Shown piece by piece: positions 29,208 through 37,819 of a stretch of 64,000 nucleotides of DNA. The DNA lies in contig NZ_JACHMM010000001.1 in the NCBI RefSeq assembly GCF_014204975.1, forward strand, positions 6,634,037 to 6,698,036, written 5' to 3'. Positions within the stretch are counted from its first letter, which is position 1. Each line of letters opens with the position of its first letter. Under the pieces are notes generated by a model. The model was not told the DNA's origin. It was given only the letters and a program-made list of their open reading frames with translations, and made no database searches. Made by a program: the position numbers and the translations under genes. This DNA is from Jiangella mangrovi. Lineage in GTDB: Bacteria; Actinomycetota; Actinomycetes; Jiangellales; Jiangellaceae.

Positions 29208-30184
29208 GCACCCCTGTGCTGGAGACGCCCGGGGGTCTGGGCGCCTGGCGGCCCGGGCCGGTCGCGCTGGCCGGAGCCGTCGCCGTCGCCCTGGTGATCG
29301 TCGGCGAGATCGTCTCCCCCGGGTTCGCCGGGTACGGGCAGCTGGTCAACCTCATGCGGGTGGCGGCGTTCCTCGGCGTCATCGCGATCGGCCAGACCAT
29401 CGTCATCATCGCCGGAGGCGGCGGCGTCGACCTGTCCGTCGGCAAGGTGGCGACGTTCTCGGCCATCATCGGGTCGCGGGTCATGGACGGCGACGACGCG
29501 AACATCGCCCTGGCCGTGGCGCTGTCGCTGCTGGTCGCGGCCGCCATCGGCCTGGTCAACGGGCTGGGCGTCACGTTCCTGCGGATCCCGCCGTTCGTCA
29601 TGACCCTGGGCATGATCGGCGTCGTGCAGGGGCTGATCCTCGCCTACACCGGCGGCCAGGCCGAGGGCCGCGCGGCGCCGGCGCTGACGTCGCTGGTCAA
29701 CGGGCGCGTCGTCTTCGACCTGCCCGGCCTGCTGTTCCTGTGGCTGCTGCTCGGCCTGCTCGCCGTCTGGCTGCTGCGCCGCACCACGTTCGGCTGGAAC
29801 CTGTTCGCCGTCGGCGCCAACCGCACCGCCGCGGAGCTGACCGGCGTGCGGGTGAACCGGACGCTGATCCTGGCGTACGTGCTGTCGGCGACGTTCGCCG
29901 GGCTGGCCGGCATCCTGCTGCTCGGCTACACCGAGTCGGTCTTCCTCGACCTCGCCGACCAGTACATGCTGCCGTCCGTCGCCGCCGTCGTCATCGGCGG
30001 GACGCTGCTGGCCGGCGGCATCGGCGGGTACGCCGGCACCGCGGTCGGCGCGATCGTGCTCACCGTCCTGCAGGGTCTGCTCACCACGCTGGACATCGGC
30101 GGCGCCTGGCGCACCGTCGTCAACGGCGTCGTCCTGCTCGTCCTGCTGTCGCTCTACGGGCGTCAGCGTCGCCTTCGGAGCTAG
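29204..30184 (+). CDS. Sugar ABC transporter permease (second)
   Basis: A 326-residue permease of the same family, paralogous to the first. It has IGQTIVIIAGGGGVDLSVGKVAT, FVMTLGMIGVVQGLILAYTGG, LFAVGANRTAAELTGV and LPSVAAVVIGGTLLAGGIGGY. Two separate permeases indicate a heterodimeric channel. The ATG at 29204 overlaps the previous stop as ATGA. Confidence 0.93.
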   Translation: MSTPVLETPGGLGAWRPGPVALAGAVAVALVIVGEIVSPGFAGYGQLVNLMRVAAFLGVIAIGQTIVIIAGGGGVDLSVGKVATFSAIIGSRVMDGDDANIALAVALSLLVAAAIGLVNGLGVTFLRIPPFVMTLGMIGVVQGLILAYTGGQAEGRAAPALTSLVNGRVVFDLPGLLFLWLLLGLLAVWLLRRTTFGWNLFAVGANRTAAELTGVRVNRTLILAYVLSATFAGLAGILLLGYTESVFLDLADQYMLPSVAAVVIGGTLLAGGIGGYAGTAVGAIVLTVLQGLLTTLDIGGAWRTVVNGVVLLVLLSLYGRQRRLRS

Positions 30185-30195
30185 GGGTCCGCGAA

Positions 30196-31440
30196 ATGGA
30201 GAACAGGGAACGGCTCGGGGTCGGCATCGTCGGCGCCGGCTTCATGGCGCACTTCCACGTCACGTCGTGGACGGGTGTGCGCGACGCCGACGTCGTCGCC
30301 GTCCAGAGCCCTTCGGGTGAGAGCGCGCGGGAACTGGCGGGCCGCTGCCGCGAGCTGCGGGTGGGCGACGCGACCGCCTACACCGACCTGCGCGAACTGG
30401 TCCGCGACCCGCGCGTCGACGCCGTCTGGGTGGTGGCGCCGAACCACGCGCGGCTCGCCGTCATCGAGACCATCGCCGACGAGGTCGCGTCCGGCCGCGC
30501 CTCGCTGGTGGGGATCGCCGTCGAGAAGCCGCTGGGCCGCACGCTCGCCGAGGCGCGCCGCGTGCTCGAGCTGGTCGAGGGCGCCGGACTGCTGCACGCC
30601 TACCTCGAGAACCAGGTCTACGCGCCGGCCGTCACCCGCGGGCACGAGCTGGTCTGGTCGCGCGGCGCCGCACTGGCCGGGACGCCGTACCTCGCCCGCT
30701 GCGCCGAGGAGCACAGCGGTCCGCACGCCGCCTGGTTCTGGGACGGAACCCGGCAGGGCGGCGGCGTGCTCAGCGACATGATGTGCCACTCCATCGAGGC
30801 CGGCCGCTACCTGCTCACCCCACCCGGCGTCGACGTGTCGACCTGGCTGACGCCGGTGTCGGTCAGCGCCCAGATCGCCTCGCTCAAGTGGTCGCGCAAG
30901 AAGCACGCCGCCCAGCTGGCCGAGCGCTTCGGCGGGGCCGTCGACTACACCCGCCGGCCCGCCGAGGACTACGCCCACGCCACAATCAGCTTCCGCAACG
31001 GCGACGGCGACGAGGCCGTCATCGAGGCGACGACGTCGTGGAGCTACGTCGGCCCGGGACTGCGGCTGACGTTCGAGCTGCTCGGCCCGGAGTACTCGAT
31101 GAGCGCCAGCACGCTGGACACCGAGGCGCAGCTGTTCCTCAGCCGCGAGCTGTCGTCGCCGTCGGGTGAGGATCTGGTCGAGAAGCAGGGCGCCGAGCAG
31201 GGCCTGCTGCCGGTCGTGTCCGACGAGGCGATGACCTACGGCTACACGACGGAGAACCGCGCCGTGGCCGCCGACTTCCTCGCCGGGCGGCAGCCGCGCG
31301 AGAGCCTGGCGCACGGTGTCGAGGTCAGCGAGCTGATGATGGCCGCGTACCTCTCCGCCGAGACCGGCGAGACCGTGCGCTTCCCCGTCGACCTCGACGC
31401 GTTCGTCCCCCAGGTCGCGCAGGGCACCTGGCGGCCGTAG
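30196..31440 (+). CDS. Gfo/Idh/MocA-family oxidoreductase
   Basis: A 414-residue NAD(P)-dependent dehydrogenase. The Rossmann fingerprint is VGIVGAGFMAHFH; the family signature VEKPLGRTLAEARRVLEL holds the conserved catalytic-site Lys. The second domain has MMCHSIEAGRYLL. It follows the permease after 11 bases with AGGGGT upstream, so it belongs to the sugar operon and probably oxidises the imported sugar or polyol (for example a myo-inositol-like compound; inference). Confidence 0.88.
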   Translation: MENRERLGVGIVGAGFMAHFHVTSWTGVRDADVVAVQSPSGESARELAGRCRELRVGDATAYTDLRELVRDPRVDAVWVVAPNHARLAVIETIADEVASGRASLVGIAVEKPLGRTLAEARRVLELVEGAGLLHAYLENQVYAPAVTRGHELVWSRGAALAGTPYLARCAEEHSGPHAAWFWDGTRQGGGVLSDMMCHSIEAGRYLLTPPGVDVSTWLTPVSVSAQIASLKWSRKKHAAQLAERFGGAVDYTRRPAEDYAHATISFRNGDGDEAVIEATTSWSYVGPGLRLTFELLGPEYSMSASTLDTEAQLFLSRELSSPSGEDLVEKQGAEQGLLPVVSDEAMTYGYTTENRAVAADFLAGRQPRESLAHGVEVSELMMAAYLSAETGETVRFPVDLDAFVPQVAQGTWRP

Positions 31441-31531
31441 ATTCCACTTGATTTTCGCGCAGCCGAAGCGCGATCCCACTGCATCGGCGTGTCGGCGTCG
31501 CCGTGCGGGCGGGCCCTGGTTCACTGCCCGG

Positions 31532-32278
31532 ATGGGAACCTGGGACCCGTTCGCGGCCGAGCGGCTCGCGTCCATCGGCGACGAGCTGCACCGGATCGGC
31601 CTGGTCGACCTCGCGCGTGAGGCGATCGCCGACGTCTGGCGGGCCAACACCGCCCGGCACGAGCCGGAGGAGCTCTTCGACGACTCCTTCACGCTCGGCG
31701 TCACCTCGACCAGGAACCTCGCGAACCGGCTGGCCGCGTACGTGCGCGACGACCCGCGCTGGCGGGCGACCGGGGCGTACGCGAGCCGCGAGTACGGCGC
31801 GACCGTGCTGCACACGAGCGGCCTCGAGGTGCGGATGGTCAAGGCTCCGTCGACCGCGGGCCGCCATCCCGACTTCATCGCCGACTTCGACTGGCAGTCG
31901 GGCGAGATGCGCCATGCCGCGGCCGCGCGGAACCGGGCGGCCTACGGGCCGCCTCCCCGCGACCCGTCCATGGCGACGCTGTTCGAGCTGGAACTGCCCG
32001 ACGCGGCGACGGCGGTCCAGGGCTGCCGCGACGTCTTCCTCGCCTGGGGCGCCGACCTCGCGTCGGGGCTGACCGCCGGCTGGCTGGGCCTGCCGACGAC
32101 CTCCGCGGCGCGCTGGCTGGCGGTGACGCGGTTGTGGTGGGACGAGCCGATCGGCTCCGGCCGTGTGGACAGCGACGACCGGCTCACCACGCACGACGCG
32201 CCGGGCTTCGAGGACAAGCCGGCTCCCGTGCCGACCATCACCCTCAAGCCGCGCGTGCGGGAGACGACGACTCCGTGA
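31532..32278 (+). CDS. Unknown protein paired with XRE-ImmA (possible toxin)
   Basis: A 248-residue soluble protein I do not recognise. It has no signal peptide or membrane segment. Notable parts are an N-terminal helical region (RLASIGDELHRIGLVDLAREA), FDDSFTLGVTSTRNLANRL, a central GATVLHTSGLEVRMVKAPS, a DFIADFDW stretch and a C-terminal Pro/Thr-rich tail. Its TGA overlaps the start of the XRE-ImmA gene, so the two are translationally coupled. Such coupling to an Xre-COG2856 protein suggests a toxin or a protein controlled by proteolysis, but nothing in the sequence proves it. The ATG at 31532 has no strong ribosome site. Confidence 0.6.
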   Translation: MGTWDPFAAERLASIGDELHRIGLVDLAREAIADVWRANTARHEPEELFDDSFTLGVTSTRNLANRLAAYVRDDPRWRATGAYASREYGATVLHTSGLEVRMVKAPSTAGRHPDFIADFDWQSGEMRHAAAARNRAAYGPPPRDPSMATLFELELPDAATAVQGCRDVFLAWGADLASGLTAGWLGLPTTSAARWLAVTRLWWDEPIGSGRVDSDDRLTTHDAPGFEDKPAPVPTITLKPRVRETTTP

Positions 32279-33417
32279 CGACGGAGTCCGGCCCGACCCA
32301 GCGGGCCCGCCGGCGCCGGGCCAGCGGCACGGTCGTCGACTTCGACGGCCGCCGGCTCGCGCTCGCCCGGCGGCGTCAGCGCCTGCTGCGCAGCGCGCTC
32401 GCGGAGCTGACCAGCGTGAGTGCCGCCGCCATCACCCAGTTCGAACGCGGCTCGGCGCGCCCGACCAACGCGGCCGTGGCCGAACTGGCCCTCGCGCTGG
32501 GCATGCCGGTCGACTTCTTCCGGCAGGGCCGGCCCATCGAGCCGGTGCCCGCCAGTGCGGCGCACTTCCGCTCGCTGCGCGCCACCCCGGCGATCTCGCG
32601 CGAGCAGGCGCTCGCGTTCGCCGAGATCTCCCTCGTCGTGGTCGACCTCGTCGAGCAGTACGTCGACCTGCCGCGGGTGCCGCCGCTGGCCGAACCGCTC
32701 GACGCCGAGCCCGAGCCCGGCCGGATCGCCCGGCTGGCCGCCGCGACCCGGGAGCGCCTGGGCGTCGACCCGGGGCCGGTGCCGCACATGGTCCGGCTGC
32801 TCGAGGCGCACGGGATCGTCGTGCTCCGGCTCCCGCGCGAGATCGACCACCGGGTCGACGCGTTCTCCACCGAGGCCGGCCACCGGCCCCTCGTGCTGCT
32901 GTCGCCGGTCAAGGACGACCGCGCCCGCAGCCGCTTCGACGCCGCGCACGAGCTCGCCCACCTCGTCATGCACCAGGACGTCGACCCCGGCTCGAAGATC
33001 GTCGAGCGCCAGGCCGACACCTTCGCCTCCGAGTTCCTCGCGCCGAGCACCGAGCTGGAACCGGAGCTGCCGCGCCGCGTCGACTGGGACGCCCTCGCCC
33101 AGGCCAAGACGAAATGGGGCATCAGCCTGGCGGCGCTGGTCCACCGGGCGCACCGGCTCGGCCTGTGGGGCGAGCACGCCTACCGCCGGGCGAACCAGCA
33201 CCTCGCCGCCCTGGGCTACCCGGAGCCCACCCCGCTCGGCCCGCCCGAGTCGCCGTACCTGCTCGGCGCGGCGGTCGAGCTGCTGTCCGATGCCGGTACC
33301 ACCATCGACGACCTCGCCGTGGCCGGCCGGCTCCCGGTCGGGCAGATCGAGGAGATCGTCGCGGCCGGCAGCGAGACGAGGCCGCGGCTGTCGCTGACGC
33401 CCGATCCAGCGGTCTGA
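32275..33417 (+). CDS. XRE regulator fused to ImmA/IrrE metallopeptidase
   Basis: A 380-residue two-domain protein. Residues 22-80 form an XRE helix-turn-helix (RLALARRRQRLLRSALAELT, then VSAAAITQFERGSARPT and LALALGMPVDFF). Residues about 155-290 are an ImmA/IrrE (COG2856) zinc peptidase with HELAH at 225-229 and a downstream ERQADTFASEFLAP glutamate ligand segment. This architecture is known as an antitoxin-like or repressor-cleaving module. It overlaps the preceding unknown gene by 4 bases. Confidence 0.85.
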   Translation: MTTESGPTQRARRRRASGTVVDFDGRRLALARRRQRLLRSALAELTSVSAAAITQFERGSARPTNAAVAELALALGMPVDFFRQGRPIEPVPASAAHFRSLRATPAISREQALAFAEISLVVVDLVEQYVDLPRVPPLAEPLDAEPEPGRIARLAAATRERLGVDPGPVPHMVRLLEAHGIVVLRLPREIDHRVDAFSTEAGHRPLVLLSPVKDDRARSRFDAAHELAHLVMHQDVDPGSKIVERQADTFASEFLAPSTELEPELPRRVDWDALAQAKTKWGISLAALVHRAHRLGLWGEHAYRRANQHLAALGYPEPTPLGPPESPYLLGAAVELLSDAGTTIDDLAVAGRLPVGQIEEIVAAGSETRPRLSLTPDPAV

Positions 33418-33458
33418 TGGCGCTCGTTGGACGGCCAGAGCAGTAGCTGGAGCGCCAT
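33417..33458. terminator. Hairpin between convergent genes
   Basis: ATGGCGCTC at 33417-33425 pairs with GAGCGCCAT at 33450-33458. Flanking AGCGGT and ACCGCT extend the stem with a small bulge. It overlaps the XRE-ImmA stop and precedes the end of the convergent RNase H gene. Confidence 0.5.
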
Positions 33459-33464
33459 GAACCG

Positions 33465-34571
33465 CTAGGGGCGGTGGCCGAACGACGGGACCGCGGTGGT
33501 GCCGTCGGCGTAGTACTGCAGCTCGGTGACCGAACCCGGCGCCGGCAGCAGCCGGAACAGCGTCGTGGGCGGTGCGCCGAGCGCCAGCGTCGTCAGCGTG
33601 CGCATGGGCATCGAGTGGGTGACCACGACGACCGGCTGGCCGGGGAACTCTGCGGTCAGCGCGTCGCGGGCGGCGCCGATGCGCCGGGCGACGTCGTCGA
33701 GGGACTCCCCGCCCGGCGGGCGGGTGGCCGTCGAGCCGTACCAGCGGGTCAGGACGTCGGGGTGACGCTCGCCGATCTGGGCCAGCGTGAGACCCTCCCA
33801 CTCGCCGAACTCGCACTCGCGCCAGGCGTCGTCGATGCGCACGGTGAGGCCCAGGCGGCGCGCGACGGCGTCGGCGGTCTCGCGGGTGCGCACCATGGGT
33901 GAGGCGACGACGGCGACCGCTCCGCACCCGTCGAGCAGGGCGGCCGCGCGGTCGGCCTGCGCCCGGCCGGTGTCGTCGAGGCTCGGCCCGGGCACGCCGC
34001 CGCCGCTGAACGCGCGAGCCGCCGTGAGGGCGGTCTGGCCGTGCCGGACGACGTGCAGCGTGGTGGGCTGGCCGAGCTCGGGGCTCCAGGCGGCCAGCCG
34101 GTTCGCGGGGCTGCTCGGCTCGGTGACCGCCCCCTCGGCCGGCGCCGGGAGAACGCCGACGGGCTTGCCGTCCAGCGCCTGGTTGACCAGCCGGTCGGCG
34201 TGGGCGTTCTCGGCCCGCGGCACCCAGGTGTAGCCGACCCGGCCGGGCGGGAAGACGCCGCGCGCCTCGTCGGCCAGGGGCTTGAGGTCGGCGTTCTTGA
34301 CCTGCCAGCGGCCGGAGAGCTGCTCGACCACCAGCTTGGAGTCCAGCCGCGCCTCGACGACAGCGTCGGGGTCGATGCCGTGGGCGGCGCGCAGCCCGGC
34401 CAGCAGGCCGCGGTACTCGGCGACGTTGTTGGTGGTGACGCCGAGGGTCTCGGCGATCTCGGCCAGCACCGCGCCGGACTCGGCGTCGCGTACGACGGCG
34501 CCGTAGGCCGCCGGCCCGGGATTGCCGCGCGACCCGCCGTCGGCCTCGACGATGAGCCGGCGGCCGGTCAC
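33465..34571 (-). CDS. Bifunctional RNase H / histidine phosphatase
   Basis: A 368-residue fusion typical of actinobacteria. Residues 1-135 form an RNase HI domain: VEADGGSRGNPGPAAYG (first Asp), NNVAEYRGLL (Glu) and EARLDSKLVVEQL (Asp). After a Pro-rich linker, residues about 168-368 are a phosphoglycerate-mutase-like histidine phosphatase with HVVRHGQTALT and VVVVTHSMPM. In mycobacteria the homologue (Rv2228c type) degrades RNA-DNA hybrids and has acid phosphatase/CobC-like activity. GTG at 34571 overlaps the upstream gene by 4 bases. Confidence 0.92.
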   Translation of the reverse strand: MTGRRLIVEADGGSRGNPGPAAYGAVVRDAESGAVLAEIAETLGVTTNNVAEYRGLLAGLRAAHGIDPDAVVEARLDSKLVVEQLSGRWQVKNADLKPLADEARGVFPPGRVGYTWVPRAENAHADRLVNQALDGKPVGVLPAPAEGAVTEPSSPANRLAAWSPELGQPTTLHVVRHGQTALTAARAFSGGGVPGPSLDDTGRAQADRAAALLDGCGAVAVVASPMVRTRETADAVARRLGLTVRIDDAWRECEFGEWEGLTLAQIGERHPDVLTRWYGSTATRPPGGESLDDVARRIGAARDALTAEFPGQPVVVVTHSMPMRTLTTLALGAPPTTLFRLLPAPGSVTELQYYADGTTAVPSFGHRP

Positions 34572-35311
34572 AGCCCGGACTCGGGGGTGCGCACCAGGAT
34601 GCGCCGGCACTCCTCGTGCCGGACGACGACCTCGGGAGCGAGCCCGCGGATGCGGCCCAGCTCGGCAGCGTCGAGCTGGATCATGCAGCCCTCGCAGCGA
34701 CGCTGGCGCAGCGCGGCCGCCCCGATGCCGCCGCGGTCGGCGCGGATCTTCTCGTACAGCGCCAGCAGGTCGGCGGGGATGCCGGCGACCAGCGACTCGC
34801 GCTCGGTCCGCGAGCCGGCGGCGTCCTGGTCGATCTGCGACCACGCGGAGTCGCGCGCGGCCTGCACCTCCTGCGCCTTCTTGGCGACGCTGTCGCGGTC
34901 GGCGGCCAGCGCGGCGGCCTCGTTCTGCGCCTCCTCGAGCCGCTCCATGATCTCGATCTCGGCGTCCTCGAGCACACCCTGCCGGCGGTTGAGCGAGGCG
35001 ATCTCGCTCTGCAGGCTCTCGAGCTCCTTGGCCGACGACACCTGGCCGGCGTCGAGCCGCTTCTGGTCGCGGTCCTTGCGGGCGCGCACCTGCTCGACCT
35101 CGGAGTCGGCGCGCTTCTGCTCGCGCTCGAGGTCGGCGACGGCGGTGCCCGCGACGACCTCGGCGTCGCGGAGGCGGCTGTGCTCGGCGGCGAGCGTCTC
35201 GAGCTCGGCGGCCTCGGGCAGCGTCTTGCGGCGATGCGCGAGCTGGTCGAGGCGCTGGTCGACCGCCTGGACGTCGAGCAGCCGCAACTGGACGGCGGGG
35301 TCAGCGTTCAG
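34568..35311 (-). CDS. Coiled-coil zinc-ribbon protein (COG1579), apparent CTG start
   Basis: A 247-residue protein, almost all a long antiparallel coiled coil (about 20-180) with a C4 zinc ribbon near the end, of which RCEGCM and EECRRILVR are visible. Helicobacter and actinobacterial relatives are called putative nucleic-acid-binding proteins. No ATG, GTG or TTG lies near the expected N-terminus. A perfect GAAGGAG is 6 bases before a CTG at 35311, giving (M)NADPAVQLRLLDVQ, so I use CTG. The 11-base overlap with the end of the Nif3 gene supports coupled translation. Confidence 0.85.
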   Translation of the reverse strand: MNADPAVQLRLLDVQAVDQRLDQLAHRRKTLPEAAELETLAAEHSRLRDAEVVAGTAVADLEREQKRADSEVEQVRARKDRDQKRLDAGQVSSAKELESLQSEIASLNRRQGVLEDAEIEIMERLEEAQNEAAALAADRDSVAKKAQEVQAARDSAWSQIDQDAAGSRTERESLVAGIPADLLALYEKIRADRGGIGAAALRQRRCEGCMIQLDAAELGRIRGLAPEVVVRHEECRRILVRTPESGL

Positions 35312-36167
35312 CGTGAGCTCCTTCGTCGGGCCCGGGAACGTGAGCGGGCTGGTGCAGCGTCCACGGATCGGTCGGGGTGGCCGAGACGCGAGTCTCCACC
35401 GTACTGCCTGCGGCGGACAACTCGGCCGCCAGCAGGGCCGCGGCCGTGCCGAGCCAGGGCCACTCGCTGGCCCAGTGGGCGACGTCGACGAGGGCTGGCC
35501 CGCCGGACTCGCCCGACTCCGACGACGGGTGGTGGCGCAGGTCGGCCGTGACGTAGACGTCGACGCCCGCGGCCCGCACCGTGGAGAGCAGGGAGTCGCC
35601 CGCCCCGCCGCACACGGCCACGGTCTCGACGACGGCGTGCGGGTCGCCCATGGCGCGGATGCCGGCAGCCGTGACCGGCAGCGCCCCGGCCACCCGGCGG
35701 GCGAACACCGCCAGCGGCTCCGGGTGCGCCAGCCGCCCGACGCGGCCCAGGCCGAGCGCGGGGTCGTCGTCGACGGGAACGAGCGGGCGGGTGTCCTCGA
35801 GGCCGAGCACCGCCGCCAGCGCGTCGTTGACCCCGGGCGCGGCGCGGTCGGCGTTCGTGTGCGCGGTGAACAGCGCGACGCCGCGGGTGATGAGGCGGTG
35901 CACCAGCAGGCCCTTGGGCGTGGTGGCCGGCACCCCGTGCACCGGGCGCAGGAAGAGCGGATGGTGGGTGACGACGAGGTCGGCTCCCCACGCCAGCGCC
36001 TCGTCGACCACAGCGGCCACGGGGTCGACGGCGAAGAGGATGCGGCCCACCTCGGCCTCGGGGTCGCCGCACACCAGCCCGACGGCGTCCCACGACTCCG
36101 CGAGCTCCGGCGGGTACAGCCGCTCCGCGGTGGCGACGACATCGGCGAGACGAGGATGGGCTGGCAC
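35301..36167 (-). CDS. Nif3-like dinuclear metal-centre protein
   Basis: A 288-residue member of the Nif3/YbgI family. It shows ESWDAVGLVCGDP, ILFAVDPVAAVVDEALAWGADLVVTHHPLF (metal-binding His pair), LFTAHTNADRAAPGVNDALA and a C-terminal VDVAHWASEWP. The family forms hexameric rings with two metals per subunit; its cellular role is unsettled. GTG at 36167. It is the first gene of a three-gene overlapped operon. Confidence 0.9.
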   Translation of the reverse strand: MPAHPRLADVVATAERLYPPELAESWDAVGLVCGDPEAEVGRILFAVDPVAAVVDEALAWGADLVVTHHPLFLRPVHGVPATTPKGLLVHRLITRGVALFTAHTNADRAAPGVNDALAAVLGLEDTRPLVPVDDDPALGLGRVGRLAHPEPLAVFARRVAGALPVTAAGIRAMGDPHAVVETVAVCGGAGDSLLSTVRAAGVDVYVTADLRHHPSSESGESGGPALVDVAHWASEWPWLGTAAALLAAELSAAGSTVETRVSATPTDPWTLHQPAHVPGPDEGAHAER

Positions 36168-36254
36168 AGAGCGACCCTATCGGTGCCGGTGACCCGTGAC
36201 GGTCTCCGGTTGACGGGCGGACGACACCGGTGTGATTCTCAGAGCGCGAGGGGC

Positions 36255-36557
36255 ATGGCACGCACGAGGAAGGCTCGTCCCATCAGCACGCCACAGCACA
36301 CCGACGGCCACCCCTGGTGCGCCGAGCACGACCCCAGCGGCACCTGCCTCGGCGACCTCCACGTCCTGCCGCGCGACGGCGCCGCCTGGCTCGAGGGCGC
36401 CCCGGGCCAGGACTCTCTCATCGTCGTGGCGCTGGCGCGGCCCACTCCGCGGACGCTGCCGCGGTTCACCGCCGCCGAGGCGCGCGAACTGGCGGGCGCG
36501 CTGACCGCGCTGGCCGGCGCCCTCGAGGCCCGCGACGAGGCGACCCCTCGAACGTGA
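36255..36557 (+). CDS. Small DUF6907-like protein
   Basis: A 100-residue protein with HPWCAEHDPSGTCLGD near the N-terminus (possible Cys/His metal site) and a C-terminal motif FTAAEARELAGALTALAGAL. This layout resembles short actinobacterial DUF6907 proteins. ATG at 36255 follows GAGGGG closely. Function unknown. Confidence 0.65.
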   Translation: MARTRKARPISTPQHTDGHPWCAEHDPSGTCLGDLHVLPRDGAAWLEGAPGQDSLIVVALARPTPRTLPRFTAAEARELAGALTALAGALEARDEATPRT

Positions 36558-36829
36558 GTTTGACTTTTCCGCTCCACCACCGTCATCCTTGACTCATAGC
36601 GCCCCACCCTCCTCGAGGGTCCGGGCAAGCGCTATCGACCACGAGGCGCGGCAGCCGGCCGGACAGTCCTCGTACCGGCCGCTCATGGTGGGACGGTTCG
36701 GCGACCCGACGCGCATGTTCACGCCACCCGTCCGCGGGTCGGCTGCTGGACGGAGCCGCCGACGGCACCCGCCGCCGCGACGGCTCCCCGGCCCCATCCA
36801 GCTCGTGAGTCCACTCCCTGGAGGAGACC

Positions 36830-37387
36830 GTGGTCACCGTTCCCACGGCGGACCGCCGCGCCGTCATCGCGCGGTCCGCCTTCCTCAGCGACGACGTCGG
36901 CCAGATGGTCGCCCGGCACGACACCGAGGGCCCCACCATCGAGGTCGACCTCGCGCCGGCCGACTCCGACGGCCAGCGCGCCCACGTCGCGCTCACCCCG
37001 TCCGAAGCCCGCCTCATCGCCGCCCAGCTCACCGACCTCGCCGCCACCGCGCAACGCGCCGGCTGGACCCCCGAGGTCCTCGCCGACGCCCGCGAGCGCT
37101 ACCTGCCCGGCCAGTCCGACGAGCAGATCATCGCCCGCCTCGACGCCCTCACCGCCCGCCTCGGCGGACTGGTGCTCGGCTACCGCGGCAAGCTCGACTG
37201 GCGGGCCGGGCGCATCCTCACCGCCGAGGTCGGCGCCGAGCTGCTCGACCGCGCCGCCGCGGCCGTCGACGCCGCCGAGCAGCACCTCGCCGCCCACCAA
37301 CAGGCGGTCGAACAGCTCGGCGCCGTCAAGGCCGAGCTCGAGGCGCTGCAGCGCTTCTACCGCACCGAGAGCGAGCCGGCCCGATGA
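36830..37387 (+). CDS. Hypothetical protein with LTPxEA motif and coiled coil
   Basis: A 185-residue protein. Residues about 30-75 contain TIEVDLAPADSDGQRAHVAL and then LTPSEARLIAAQLTDLAATA, the same kind of motif as in the genes on either side. The C-terminal half is Ala/Glu/Gln-rich and predicted coiled coil (DRAAAAVDAAEQHLAAHQQA). GGAGGAG precedes the GTG at 36830. It overlaps the next gene as ATGA, so they form an operon. Confidence 0.6.
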   Translation: MVTVPTADRRAVIARSAFLSDDVGQMVARHDTEGPTIEVDLAPADSDGQRAHVALTPSEARLIAAQLTDLAATAQRAGWTPEVLADARERYLPGQSDEQIIARLDALTARLGGLVLGYRGKLDWRAGRILTAEVGAELLDRAAAAVDAAEQHLAAHQQAVEQLGAVKAELEALQRFYRTESEPAR

Positions 37388-37665
37388 CCGCCACGGCCGC
37401 CACCGGCTCCGACGAGTGCGAGCTCAAGTGGTGCAACGAGGCCGGCGACCACACCGTGCACCGGCTGTACCTCACGTCCCTGCTCACCTGGCGCAACACC
37501 TGGCTGGTCGGGATCAACGTCGTCCAGGCCGGCGCCGACCCGCACCACGTCGAGCTCACCGCCACCACCCGGCACACCGCCCCGGCGGTGCTCACCCTCA
37601 AACCCGACGAGGCCGAGGCCGTCGGCCATGCCCTCGTCGAGGCTGCCGCCCGTGCCATCCGGTGA
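37384..37665 (+). CDS. Hypothetical 93-residue protein
   Basis: It has an N-terminal ECELKWCNEAGDHTVHRLYL with two Cys and two His, a central TWRNTWLVGINVVQ, and a C-terminal LKPDEAEAVGHALVEAAARA that matches the motif of its two upstream neighbours. It is translationally coupled to the preceding gene. Not recognised. Confidence 0.6.
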   Translation: MTATAATGSDECELKWCNEAGDHTVHRLYLTSLLTWRNTWLVGINVVQAGADPHHVELTATTRHTAPAVLTLKPDEAEAVGHALVEAAARAIR

Positions 37666-37819
37666 GACACGACCCGGCAGACCGGCCGCCGCTCCGCACC
37701 TCGGGGCGGCGGCCGCAGGTCGCCCACAGTTCGCATCGATCGCCCCGATTCGTCGCCTGATCGTCACCTGCCGGCGGAATAGTCCCGCCATCAGTCGACT
37801 CGGGCATGGAGGGGAACCC

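Noticed and set aside
36590-36640. TTGACT followed by TATAGC-like bases as a promoter
   Set aside because: The spacing does not give a -10 box at 16-18 bases, and the next gene starts over 200 bases away.
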